64,000 bases of DNA. Source: Deltaproteobacteria bacterium. Its GTDB lineage: Bacteria > JADJOY01. The notes below the pieces were generated by a model. The model was not told where the DNA came from. It saw only the letters and a program-made list of their open reading frames with translations, and ran no database searches. Of this stretch, positions 7,441 through 15,187 are shown one piece after another (within the stretch, counting starts at the first letter, position 1; every line of letters begins with the position of its first letter). The stretch spans positions 186,001 through 250,000 of the forward strand of contig JADJOY010000004.1 of the NCBI GenBank assembly GCA_016713535.1, read 5' to 3'. The translations under genes and the position numbers were made by a program.

Positions 7441-8793
7441 ATGTTCCGCAAGCTACTGGTCGCCAATCGCGGCGAGATCGCGTGTCGCGTGATCCGCTCC
7501 GCCCGCAAGCTCGGTGTGGAGACGGTCGCGATCTACTCGGATGCCGACGAGAAGGCGCTCCACCGTTACTTCGCCGACGAGGCGTACCGGGTCGGCGAGG
7601 GGCCGTCGCTCAAGAGCTACCTGAACGTCGAGGCGATCCTCGACGTGGCGCGCAAGACCGGCGCCGGGGCGATCCATCCGGGCTACGGCTTCCTCTCCGA
7701 GAACGCCGACTTCGCGCGCCGGGTCCGTGACTCGGGGCTGGTGTGGGTCGGCCCGTCGCCCGAGGTCATCACGCTGATGGGCGACAAGGTGCGCGCCCGC
7801 GAGACCATGTCCGCCGCGGGAGTACCGGTGGTGCCGGGCACGCTCTCGCCGGTGGCGCCCGAGCAAGCTCGCGCGGAAGCCGACCGCATCGGCTTCCCGG
7901 TGCTCATCAAGGCGGTCGGCGGCGGCGGCGGGATCGGCATGCAGGTCGCCGAAGGTCCCGAGCAGCTCGTGAAGCTGGTCGAGGCCGCGAGCGAGCGGGC
8001 GCGGCGCGCGTTCTGCAACGGCGCGGTCTACCTGGAGCGCTACCTGGAGCGGCCTCGTCACGTCGAGGTGCAGGTGTTCGGCGAGCTCGACGGCACCGCC
8101 CACCACATCTTCGAGCGCGAGTGCTCGGTGCAGCGCCGTCACCAGAAGGTCATCGAGGAGTCGCCCTCGCCGCTCTTCGTCGACGGCCTGAACGCGGACG
8201 TGCGGCGCCAGCTTCTCGAGGCGGCGCGCGAGGCGGCGCGCGCCGTGGGCTACGTCAACGCGGGCACCTGCGAGTTCCTGGTCGACCAGAAGATGGGGTT
8301 CTACTTCCTCGAGATGAACACCCGCCTGCAAGTCGAGCACCCGGTCACCGAGATGACCACCGGGCTCGACCTGGTTGAGATGCAGCTCCGGGTGGCGGCT
8401 GGCCAGCCGTCGGGGATGGACGCTGAAGCGCTCGAGCAGCGCGGCTCGGCGATCGAGTGCCGAATCTACGCCGAGGACCCGGCCAAGAAGTTCATGCCGT
8501 CGCCCGGTCTGATCGAGATGCTGGCGTTCCCCGAGGGCGAGGGGGTCCGCGTCGACTCGGGCGTGCAGGGCGGCTACACGGTGTCGCCGTTCTACGACCC
8601 GATGGTGGCGAAGATCAGCGCGTGGGGAACCACCCGCGCGCAAGCCCTCGAGCGGATCCGCGGCGCGCTCGAGGTGACGCGCATCAAGGGCATCAAGACC
8701 AACATCGCGATGCACCTGAAGATCCTGGCGAGCGACGCGTTCCAGCGCGGCGAGCTCGACACCGGCGCGCTCGAGCGCGGCGCGTTCGGCTGA
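7441..8793 (+). CDS. accC: Biotin carboxylase (acetyl/propionyl-CoA carboxylase type)
   Basis: ATP-dependent carboxylation of the biotin on a carrier protein; 450 residues, the normal AccC length. It has the N-terminal MFRKLLVANRGEIACRVIRS, the Gly-rich ATP-grasp loop KAVGGGGGIGM near residue 158, the catalytic segment EMNTRLQVEHPVTE near residue 291, and RIYAEDP in the C-terminal domain. The ATG at 7441 gives the canonical N-terminus; a start at 7408 would add eleven atypical residues. A biotin carrier gene follows 128 bases later, but no carboxyltransferase is present in the window, so the acyl-CoA substrate is unknown. Confidence 0.93.
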   Translation: MFRKLLVANRGEIACRVIRSARKLGVETVAIYSDADEKALHRYFADEAYRVGEGPSLKSYLNVEAILDVARKTGAGAIHPGYGFLSENADFARRVRDSGLVWVGPSPEVITLMGDKVRARETMSAAGVPVVPGTLSPVAPEQARAEADRIGFPVLIKAVGGGGGIGMQVAEGPEQLVKLVEAASERARRAFCNGAVYLERYLERPRHVEVQVFGELDGTAHHIFERECSVQRRHQKVIEESPSPLFVDGLNADVRRQLLEAAREAARAVGYVNAGTCEFLVDQKMGFYFLEMNTRLQVEHPVTEMTTGLDLVEMQLRVAAGQPSGMDAEALEQRGSAIECRIYAEDPAKKFMPSPGLIEMLAFPEGEGVRVDSGVQGGYTVSPFYDPMVAKISAWGTTRAQALERIRGALEVTRIKGIKTNIAMHLKILASDAFQRGELDTGALERGAFG

Positions 8794-8883
8794 ACGGGCG
8801 CGAGCCGAAGCGCCTCGGGTCGGACCCGCCGGGATCGGCGGCGACGGAGCAGGGGCCGAAGGCCCCGTGCCCTCCCGGCGGGC

Positions 8884-8904
8884 GGGGGGCTGGAACAGCC
8901 CCCC
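8884..8904. repeat. 21-base GC palindrome (G6-CTGG-A-ACAG-C6)
   Basis: Near-perfect inverted repeat: six G, CTGG, A, ACAG, six C. It lies between the biotin carboxylase and biotin carrier genes. Near-identical elements occur at 10769-10789 and 50258-50278. It would form a very stable hairpin in RNA and could reduce read-through into the carrier gene. Confidence 0.7.
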
Positions 8905-8921
8905 GGGAGCAAGGAGACCAA

Positions 8922-9134
8922 ATGAGCGAAGTGCGGGCGCAGATCACCGGCGTGGTGTTCAAGATCGAGAAGCAGGTCGGCGACTCGGTCGAGGAGGGCG
9001 AGGCGATCCTCATCCTCGAGTCGATGAAGATGGAGATCCCCGTCGAGTCGCCGGTGAGCGGCGTGATCGCGAGCGTCGCGGTGGCGATCGGCGACTCGGT
9101 CGTCGAGGACCAAGTCGTCGCGATGCTCGGCTGA
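8922..9134 (+). CDS. Single-domain biotin carboxyl carrier protein (70 aa)
   Basis: A bare biotinyl/lipoyl domain. The biotin attachment motif is ESMKMEIPV with the modified Lys at residue 36. Hydrophobic strands before and after (GVVFKIEKQVGDSVEEGEAILIL and SGVIASVAVAIGDSVV) form the two symmetric halves of the barrel. It lacks the long N-terminal extension of AccB, resembling the short BCCPs of propionyl-CoA or multi-subunit carboxylases. The ribosome-binding site AAGGAG is six bases before the ATG. It is presumably charged by the adjacent biotin carboxylase. Confidence 0.92.
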   Translation: MSEVRAQITGVVFKIEKQVGDSVEEGEAILILESMKMEIPVESPVSGVIASVAVAIGDSVVEDQVVAMLG

Positions 9135-9186
9135 TCTCACTCCAGGCGGGGTCGGCGCGCCGTCATCGGCGACTTCGAAATGACGT

Positions 9187-9216
9187 TTGACGCCCGTTGA
9201 CGCAGCGTGTTATCCG
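9187..9216 (+). promoter_or_regulatory. Promoter-like boxes before the small HTH gene
   Basis: TTGACG (9187-9192), 18-base spacer, TATCCG (9211-9216). A second TTGACG lies ten bases downstream at 9197. The boxes are about 55-80 bases before the ATG at 9270, in an unusually AT-rich stretch for this window. Confidence 0.5.
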
Positions 9217-9269
9217 TTCGGTGTTCGTCATGACGCAGTGCTTCATGGCGCACCGAAGGGATCCCCACC

Positions 9270-9485
9270 ATGGCACGCACCCGGCAGTTCACCGATCCCC
9301 CGCTGTCGAGCCGCGAGGTCGCGGTGCTCCTCGATCTCGGCCCCGACGAGGTGAACGAGCTGGCCCGTCGCGGCGAGCTGCCGGCCTTCAAGCAGGGCCG
9401 TTTCTGGCGCTTCCGTCGCGCCGACGTGCTGCGCCTGAAGGACGCCTTTGGCCTCGCGACACCGCTGCTCGCGCTCTCCGCATAG
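9270..9485 (+). CDS. Small excisionase/MerR-type HTH DNA-binding protein (71 aa)
   Basis: 71 residues consisting almost entirely of a winged helix-turn-helix of the excisionase (HTH_17) type: LSSREVAVLLDLGPDEVNELARRGELPAFKQGRFWRFRRADVLRLKDAF. The GRFWRFRRADV segment is the typical wing. There is no phage or integrase gene nearby, so it is more likely a chromosomal regulator than a phage excisionase. It ends only ten bases before the GTG of the ATL-oxygenase gene, so the two are probably co-transcribed and it may control that gene. Confidence 0.8.
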   Translation: MARTRQFTDPPLSSREVAVLLDLGPDEVNELARRGELPAFKQGRFWRFRRADVLRLKDAFGLATPLLALSA

Positions 9486-9495
9486 TCTGAGGTCC

Positions 9496-10682
9496 GTGGC
9501 GGCCACGGACCGGTATCGCGAGGCGGCGCGGCGGATCCCCGCGGGGGAGACCCGCACCTTCGCCGAGCTCGCGGTGCTCGCCGGACGCCCGGGCGCGCAG
9601 CGCGCCGCCGGACGATCGATCGCCGGTGTCGCCGACGACGGCGCTGTGCCATGGCACCGCGTCGTCGCCGCCGGCGGCAAGCTGAGCGAGCGGCGAGGCG
9701 AGCTGCAGCTCGCGCGGCTGCGCGACGGGGCGCGTCCGCGAGCCGGCGAGAGCGTGGCCGCCTGGGCCCGGCGGGTGCGCGCGCGGTGGGTCGCCGATCT
9801 CGCGCGGCGCAGGTTCGCGTGCGCGAGCGATCCCGCGGTGCACGGCTTCGATCCGCTCGCGATGGAGCGGGTGGCGAGCGAGAGCGCCGCGCTGGCGCGC
9901 TCGCTCGCACCGCTCGATGCGCCCATGGCGGCCGCGAGCCCCGTGCCGCGTCGCGTGCCACCGGTCGCTCCGCTCGCCGCGCTCGAGGAGCGGCTCGCGC
10001 GCCTCGACTCCCCGAGCGTCCGGCGCGCGCTCCTCAGCCGCGGGAGGGTGCGAGTGGCGCGGTTCCTCGCGCCGCGCGAGTGCGCCGCGATCGCCGGGTG
10101 CTTCGACGACGACGCGCTCTTCGAGCGCACCATCGAGATGGCGCCGCGTGGCTACGGCGTCGGTCGTTATCGCTACTTCCGCGAGCCCGCCCCGGCGCCG
10201 ATCGCCGAGCTCCGCGGCGGGCTCTATCGGCGCCTGCGACCGCTCGCCGGGGCGTGGCCCGCGCCACGCGGCGGCGGTGCGCACGCCGGCGGAGGCGGAG
10301 CGGGCTTTCCGAGCGACCTCGAGAGCTTCTTCGCGCGCTGCAGGAGGCCGGCCAGCTGCGCGGTTCGTCGATCGTCCTCGCCTACCCGAAAGGCGGCATC
10401 AACCACCCGCATCAGGACGTCTACGGACCGGTGGCCTTCCCCCTGCAGGCGTTGATCGTGCTGAGCGAGCGCGGCCGCGACTTTCGCGGTGGCTCGTTCG
10501 AGTGGATCGAGGAGACGACGGGCGGCGCCGAGACGCGCACCCGTGTCCCCGCGGGCCGCGGCGACCTGGTGGTGTTCGGGTCGAGCATGCGCCCGCCGCG
10601 GGTCGCGGTGCGCCACGGGATGACGCTCGTGACGCGCGGCGAGCGCCGCGCGCTGGGGATCGTGTTCCACCTGGCGACGTAG
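9496..10682 (+). CDS. ATL domain fused to 2OG-Fe(II) oxygenase (one frameshift)
   Basis: Residues 1-80 match the DNA-binding domain of O6-alkylguanine alkyltransferases (YREAARRIPAGETRTFAELA), but the active-site PCHR is PWHR (residues 52-55), the signature of alkyltransferase-like (ATL) proteins that flag alkylated guanine without repairing it. After a linker come the signatures of a bacterial 2OG-Fe(II) oxygenase family: RYGVGRYRYFREP, then NHPHQDVYG (HxD iron ligands), LSERGRDFRGGSFEW and RHGMTLV...RRALGIVFH (distal His, 2OG Arg). The frame breaks near 10338: one missing base in GCGCGCTGCAG restores FFARLQEAGQL. GTG 9496 chosen because of GAGG upstream. Confidence 0.82.
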
Positions 10683-10739
10683 GGGCGGGGCCTGTCCCCG
10701 CCCGGGAGACGCGGCAGGCGGGGACGGGCCCGCCCCTAC
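10679..10739. repeat. Imperfect inverted repeat with GTAGGGGCGGG ends
   Basis: Left arm starting GTAGGGGCGGGGCC at 10679 and right arm ending GGGCCCGCCCCTAC at 10739 are complementary over about 23 bases with one bulge; the loop is about a dozen bases. It overlaps the stop of the oxygenase gene and lies between convergent genes, so it could work as a bidirectional terminator. Ends of this type look like a REP- or MITE-like element. Confidence 0.65.
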
Positions 10740-10768
10740 GGTTCGTGCCGACGCGCCGGAGTCGGGTC

Positions 10769-10789
10769 GGGGGGCTGGACCAGCCCCCC
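10769..10789. repeat. 21-base GC palindrome (G6-CTGG-A-CCAG-C6)
   Basis: Perfect 10-bp arms around a single A: six G, CTGG, A, CCAG, six C. Same family as the elements at 8884 and 50258. It lies 13 bases beyond the stop of the minus-strand diguanylate cyclase and 87 bases after the convergent oxygenase gene, in a position suited to a two-way terminator. Confidence 0.7.
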
Positions 10790-10802
10790 GTAGATAATCA
10801 CC

Positions 10803-11759
10803 TCACCTCACCAGCACCCGTGAGTCCTCCGCGACGTCGACGCGGTCGCGGCCCGCTTGCTTGGCGCGATAGAGCGCGCGGTCGGCGCGCCGGAACACCA
10901 CCTCGAGGTCGTCGGCGGCGGTGCGCCACGCGGCCACTCCCTGGCTCACGCGCACCACGATCGCCGGGTGGATCTCCTCCCAGTGATCGCGCCGCACTCC
11001 GTCGCGGATGCGCGTGGCCACCTGCACCGCGTCCTCTTCGCCCGCGCGCGGCAGCACCACCACCAGCTCGTCGCCGCCGAAGCGGATCGCGATGTCGTTG
11101 GTGCGCACCTGCGCGCGCGCGAGGGCACCCACTCGCGCGAGCACCCGGTCGCCGACCGCGTGGCCGAAGCGATCGTTGACCGCCTTGAAGCCGTCGAGGT
11201 CGATCAGGATCAGGGCGTAGCCCTCGCCGGCCTCGCACCACTCCTTGGTCAGGAGCGGCAGCTCGTCCTGGTAGAAACGCTTGGTCAGGAAGCCTGTGGT
11301 GGGATCGACCGCGGCCTGCCTCACCTTCTCGGCGAGACTGTCGTGGAACTTGCGGTCGTACTGGTCGAGCCACTCGAAGCGCAGGATCACGTCGCCGAGG
11401 TGGATCTTGTCCCCCGGCTGGAGCGTGGCCTCGGTGATCTGCTGCTCGTTGACGAAGACGCCGTTGGTGCTGCCGAGGTCGGAGATCTTGACGAGCTGCG
11501 CGCCGTCCTGGCTCTGCAGGTAGAGCTTGGCATGGCGCCGCGAGACGGTGTCGTCGTCGATGAAGATGTCGCACGCGGTCTCGCGCCCGAGGACGAAGTT
11601 GCGGCGCACGTCGTCGAGGTCGAAGCGCACCCCGAGCTGGGAGCCGTTGATGACGGTGATGCCTGGCGTGGCCGGGCCGCGCGACTCGGGCATCGCCTTG
11701 AGGCGCACCGCGGTCGCGAGCGTGGTCGACGGCCGCTCGCCGCCCTTGGGCGCGCTCAT
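10803..11759 (-). CDS. FHA-domain diguanylate cyclase
   Basis: 318 residues. FHA domain at ~35-130 (FVLGRETACDIFIDDDTVSRRHAKLYL and LGSTNGVFVNEQQI), which binds phosphothreonine peptides. GGDEF domain at ~160-315 with the active-site loop written RFGGDELVVVL; the last residue is Leu instead of Phe, a tolerated variant. The inhibitory I-site RTND lies five residues upstream, so product inhibition by c-di-GMP is expected. No membrane segment. The ATG overlaps the stop of the upstream Ser/Thr kinase (ATGA), so kinase and cyclase are coupled: a phosphorylated kinase or substrate could dock on the FHA domain. A longer N-terminus reading into the kinase gene is unlikely. Confidence 0.92.
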   Translation of the reverse strand: MSAPKGGERPSTTLATAVRLKAMPESRGPATPGITVINGSQLGVRFDLDDVRRNFVLGRETACDIFIDDDTVSRRHAKLYLQSQDGAQLVKISDLGSTNGVFVNEQQITEATLQPGDKIHLGDVILRFEWLDQYDRKFHDSLAEKVRQAAVDPTTGFLTKRFYQDELPLLTKEWCEAGEGYALILIDLDGFKAVNDRFGHAVGDRVLARVGALARAQVRTNDIAIRFGGDELVVVLPRAGEEDAVQVATRIRDGVRRDHWEEIHPAIVVRVSQGVAAWRTAADDLEVVFRRADRALYRAKQAGRDRVDVAEDSRVLVR

Positions 11760-12965
11760 GGGCGGTCTCCCGCTTCGTGGCGAGCGCGCTCCAGGACCGG
11801 GATCACGGTGTGCTCGAGCGTTCGCTTGGCGGCAGCCTCGATCCGGGCTGCGGCGTCGGGGTGCCGCGATACCCACAAACCCGCGGCCAGGCCGAGCGCC
11901 GCGGCGCTGGCCATTGCGACGGCAGCATAGCGGCGCCAGGGTGCCGCGGCGAGCACGTTCGCGAGCGCGTCCCTGGGTGTGGCGCGCGCTTGCGCCGGTT
12001 GCGCGCGGCGCTCGCCCGCGCCGCCGCGGCGACGCGCCGCGCGAGCTCGTCCTTGAGCGCGCGCTTGCTGGCCGCGACCCGCTTGAGCGCCACGGCCATC
12101 TCGCCCGCGCTCGCGAAGCGGTCCTCGGGGCGGCGCGCGAGCGCCCTGGCGAGCAGCGGCGCCAGCTCCTCCGCGCCCTCGACGGTGAGCGGCGCGGGAT
12201 CCTGCTCGTTCTTGATGCGGATGATGTCGTAGATGTCGCTCTTCGGCTTGATGCCGTGCGGGTGCTTGCGCGCCACCAGCTCGTAGATCACCACCGCCAG
12301 CGAGTAGAGATCGGAGCGGCCGTCGATCTCGGCGCCGCGCCGCCCGGCGAGCTGCTCGGGGCTCATGTAGGACGGCGTGCCGAGGAGGATCCCCTCGCGC
12401 GTGACCTGTGCGTCCTCGAGGCGCGCGATGCCGAAGTCGGTGAGCTTGGCGAGGCCGGCGCGCGACACCAGCACGTTGCCCGGCTTCACGTCGCGGTGCA
12501 CCGCGCCGTGAAGGTGGGCGAACTCGAGCGCCGAGAGCAGCGGCAGCGCGAGCGCCGCCGCGTGCGCGCCGCGTCGAAGCGCTCGCCCGCGCGCACCAGC
12601 TCCTCGAGGCTCGCGCCGTCGATCAGCTCCATGCGGATGTTCCAGGTGCCGTTCGCCTCGAAGCACTCGTGCATCTTGACGATGTTCGGGTGGGCGAGCG
12701 TCGACGTGACCTGGAACTCGCGCTGGAAGCGGCGCACCGCGTCCTTGTGGTCGCGCATCGCGTGGCGCAGTTCCTTCACCGCGTAGGCGGCGCCGCGCTT
12801 CGACACCACCCGGTGGACGAAGGCGTAGCCGCCCTTACCGAGCGGCCGCCCTTCCACGGTGAAGTCGCCGATGGTGTAGGCCTTGCGGCTTCGGGTCACG
12901 AGCGCACGGGTGCGGCGCGGCGCGGGCACCGCTTTCGAGGTGGAGATCGCCGCCGCGCGCGCCAT
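11756..12965 (-). CDS. Membrane-anchored Ser/Thr protein kinase (two frameshifts)
   Basis: Hanks-type kinase read in three frames. N-terminal part: LGKGGYAFVHRV (nucleotide loop) and AYAVKEL (catalytic Lys). Middle part: HGAVHRDVKPGNVLV (catalytic loop), DFGIARL (metal binding), GTPSYMSPEQ and DLYSLAVVIYELV. C-terminal part: a single transmembrane helix (YAAVAMASAAALGLAAGLWV) followed by a short tail. Frame breaks lie near 12570 and 11980-12010; single-base corrections give continuous protein. All catalytic residues are present. The final stop overlaps the start of the FHA-diguanylate cyclase gene, supporting one intact gene in the organism. Start at 12965 (MARAAAIS) is tentative. Confidence 0.8.
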
Positions 12966-13053
12966 CGAGCGAAGACTACGCCGCCCCCTAGCCCCCGTCC
13001 AGGCTGGGCCTGCGCCCGGCCGGAAACGCGGCGCGGCACGCACCGCCCGGGGT

Positions 13054-13083
13054 TTGACGGGGCTTCCGCCGCGTCGGTAGGTT
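13054..13083 (+). promoter_or_regulatory. Promoter for the B12-radical SAM gene
   Basis: TTGACG (13054-13059), 18-base spacer, TAGGTT (13078-13083), with the ATG only 17 bases downstream of the -10 box. This predicts a very short untranslated leader that still holds the purine-rich GAGGCGG site. Confidence 0.6.
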
Positions 13084-13099
13084 CGCCGCGAGAGGCGGA

Positions 13100-14612
13100 A
13101 TGCGCGTCACGCTGGCTTGCATGGGGTTCGAGAACCAGGGCGTCGAGGCGCTCTCGGCGTTCCTCAAGGCCCACGGCCACGAGGTCGCGCTCGCGTTCGA
13201 CCCCGCGCTCTTCGACGACAAGCTGCTCTTCCACGAGCACCGCTTGAAGTCGCTGTTCGACGATCCCGAGCCCTTCGCCGAGCGCGTCCTCGCCACGCGC
13301 CCCGACGTGGTGGGCTTCAGCGTGTTCTCGATCAACTACCCGTGGGGACGCGAGCGGGCGCGGCGCATCAAGCGCCGGGCACCCGAGCTGCCGGTGGTGT
13401 TCGGCGGCATCCACCCGACACTCGCGCCCGACGCGGTGATGAGCGAGCCCGCCATCGACCACGTGATCGTGGGGGAAGGCGAGAGCGCCCTCCTCGACCT
13501 CGTGGAGGCGCTCGGCGCGGGTGCCTCGCCGCGCGCGCTCCCCAACGTGTGGGGCCGCGACGCCGACGCCACCGTGTGGTCGAACCCGGTGCGCCCCTAC
13601 ATCCGTGACCTCGACGCGCTGCCGCTGCCCGACAAGGACCTCTTCTACGATCTCGACGGAAGCTTCGCGCGCGCCTTCCAGACGCTCTCGACGCGCGGCT
13701 GTCCGTACCGCTGTACGTTCTGCTGCGCGAGCCACTACCACCGCCTCTACGACGCGCGCGACAACCCGATCCGGCGCCGCGGTGTCACCACCATCCTGCG
13801 GGAGATCACCCACTTTCGCGCCCGCCACCGCGTCGAGCGCGTGCTCTTCGAGGACGACGTGTTCGGTAACGACCGCGCGTGGCTGCGCGAGTTCGCGGCG
13901 CTACCCGCGCGAGGTCGGGCTGCCCTTCAAGGCCGTGACGTATCCCGCGTTCCTCGATGCCGAGTCGGTGCGGCTGCTCGCCGACGCCGGCTGCTACAAG
14001 CTCGAGCTCGGCGTCCAGACCGGCAGCGAAGCCGAGCGCCGCCGCCTGGGCCGCCGCGAGAAGAATCGCGACCTCGAGGAGGTGGGGCGGCTCTGCCGTG
14101 AGGCCGGGCTCGCGCTCCACCCCGACCACATCTTCGGCATCCCCGGCGACATCCGCGAGGCGCAGGAAGAGGCGGTGCTGCTCTACAACCGCATGCGTCC
14201 CGCGCAGATCACGTGCTTCTCGATCCAGCACTTCGCGGGCCTGCCGCTCGCCGAGCGCGCGGTGGAGGCCGGCGACCTGAGCCGCGGCGAGGTCGAGCGG
14301 CTGGCTCACGGCGAAGGCATCCACCTCATGAACGGGCGGCTCGCGATGTCGGCCGAGCGGCGGCGCTTCTACCGCCCGTTCTACGCGCTGATGGTCCTCC
14401 TGCCGTGGCTCTCGCCGGCCGCAGTCGAGTGGCTGGTGCGGACCCGCGCCTATCGCTGGCTGGCGCTGCCCGACGTGGTGATCCTCACCCTCTACGGGCT
14501 GCGCTCCGCGCAGGTCGGCAACGCCCAGGTCGGCGAGCACCTCGGGCGCGCGCTGCGCCAGATCGGCCGCCACGTGCTGCGCGGTATGGTGGCGCGACCC
14601 GCATCCACCTGA
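13100..14612 (+). CDS. B12-binding radical SAM protein (one frameshift)
   Basis: Residues 1-130 form a cobalamin-binding-type Rossmann domain (PDVVGFSVFSINYPWGRERARRIK, VVFGGIHPTLAPDAV, IDHVIVGEGE). The radical SAM cluster motif is RGCPYRCTFCC near residue 200 (CxxxCxxC). Later conserved parts include VLFEDDVFG, AGCYKLELGVQTGSE and HIFGIPGD. The C-terminus has a hydrophobic segment (YALMVLLPWLSPAAVEWLV). Near 13901 the frame shifts (EFAA to YPREVGLPFKAV); one inserted base repairs it. Such proteins carry out anaerobic methylations or ring rearrangements of lipids, tetrapyrroles or natural products; the substrate here is unknown. No hopanoid or cofactor gene adjoins it. Confidence 0.85.
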
Positions 14613-14629
14613 TCGTCGAGGCCGAACCG

Positions 14630-15085
14630 ATGAGTGAAACGAGCGAGGGCGCGCTGCGCGGCGCCGAGCTGGATCACGTCCACGTGTTCGTTCCCGAGCG
14701 CGACCGCGCCGCCGCGTGGTACCGCGACGTGCTCGGTCTGGCGGTGGTGCTCGAGCACGCCCACTGGGCCGCGGACGGCGGCCCGCTCACGGTGTCGGGC
14801 GACGGCGGGACGAGCGGGGTCGCGCTCTTCGAGGGCGAGGCGCCGAGCGGCGGCGAGCGCCGCCGCGTGGTCGCGCTGCGCGTCGCGGGAGAGGACCTTC
14901 TAGACTTCCTCGCCGGGCTCGAGCGTCACGGATTGGTCGATCGCCACGGCGCCGCGGTGCGCGCGAGCGACGTCGTCGACCACGGCGAGAGCTTCTCGAT
15001 CTACTTCGTCGACCCGTGGGGCAATCCGTTCGAGGTCACGAGCTACGACGCCGAGCTCGTCCGCTCCCGCCTCGGCGCTCGCTGA
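14630..15085 (+). CDS. Glyoxalase/VOC-superfamily protein
   Basis: 151 residues with the paired beta-alpha-beta-beta-beta units of the vicinal oxygen chelate fold: LDHVHVFVPERDRAAAWYRDVLGLAVV at the start and SIYFVDPWGNPFEVTSYD at the end. The His in LDHVHVF and the Glu in NPFEVT are the positions that usually bind metal. Starts 17 bases after the radical SAM gene and may be co-transcribed with it. The substrate cannot be told from sequence. Confidence 0.85.
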   Translation: MSETSEGALRGAELDHVHVFVPERDRAAAWYRDVLGLAVVLEHAHWAADGGPLTVSGDGGTSGVALFEGEAPSGGERRRVVALRVAGEDLLDFLAGLERHGLVDRHGAAVRASDVVDHGESFSIYFVDPWGNPFEVTSYDAELVRSRLGAR

Positions 15086-15118
15086 GCCCGGCCGGACGGC
15101 CGCCCCCGCGCGCTTCGC

Positions 15119-15148
15119 TTGCACCTGGGTCGCGCGGGCGGGTATCCC
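15119..15148 (+). promoter_or_regulatory. Possible promoter for the GH1 gene
   Basis: TTGCAC (15119-15124), 18-base spacer, TATCCC (15143-15148), about 40 bases before the ATG at 15188. Weaker match than the others, but the same spacing. Confidence 0.4.
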
Positions 15149-15187
15149 GATGGGTTCACGAATTCCGCGCATTTCCCGGAGGAACCG

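Noticed and set aside
9187-9485. Prophage or integrative element suggested by the excisionase-like HTH
   Set aside because: No integrase, attachment repeats or phage genes nearby; the HTH type is also common in chromosomal regulators.
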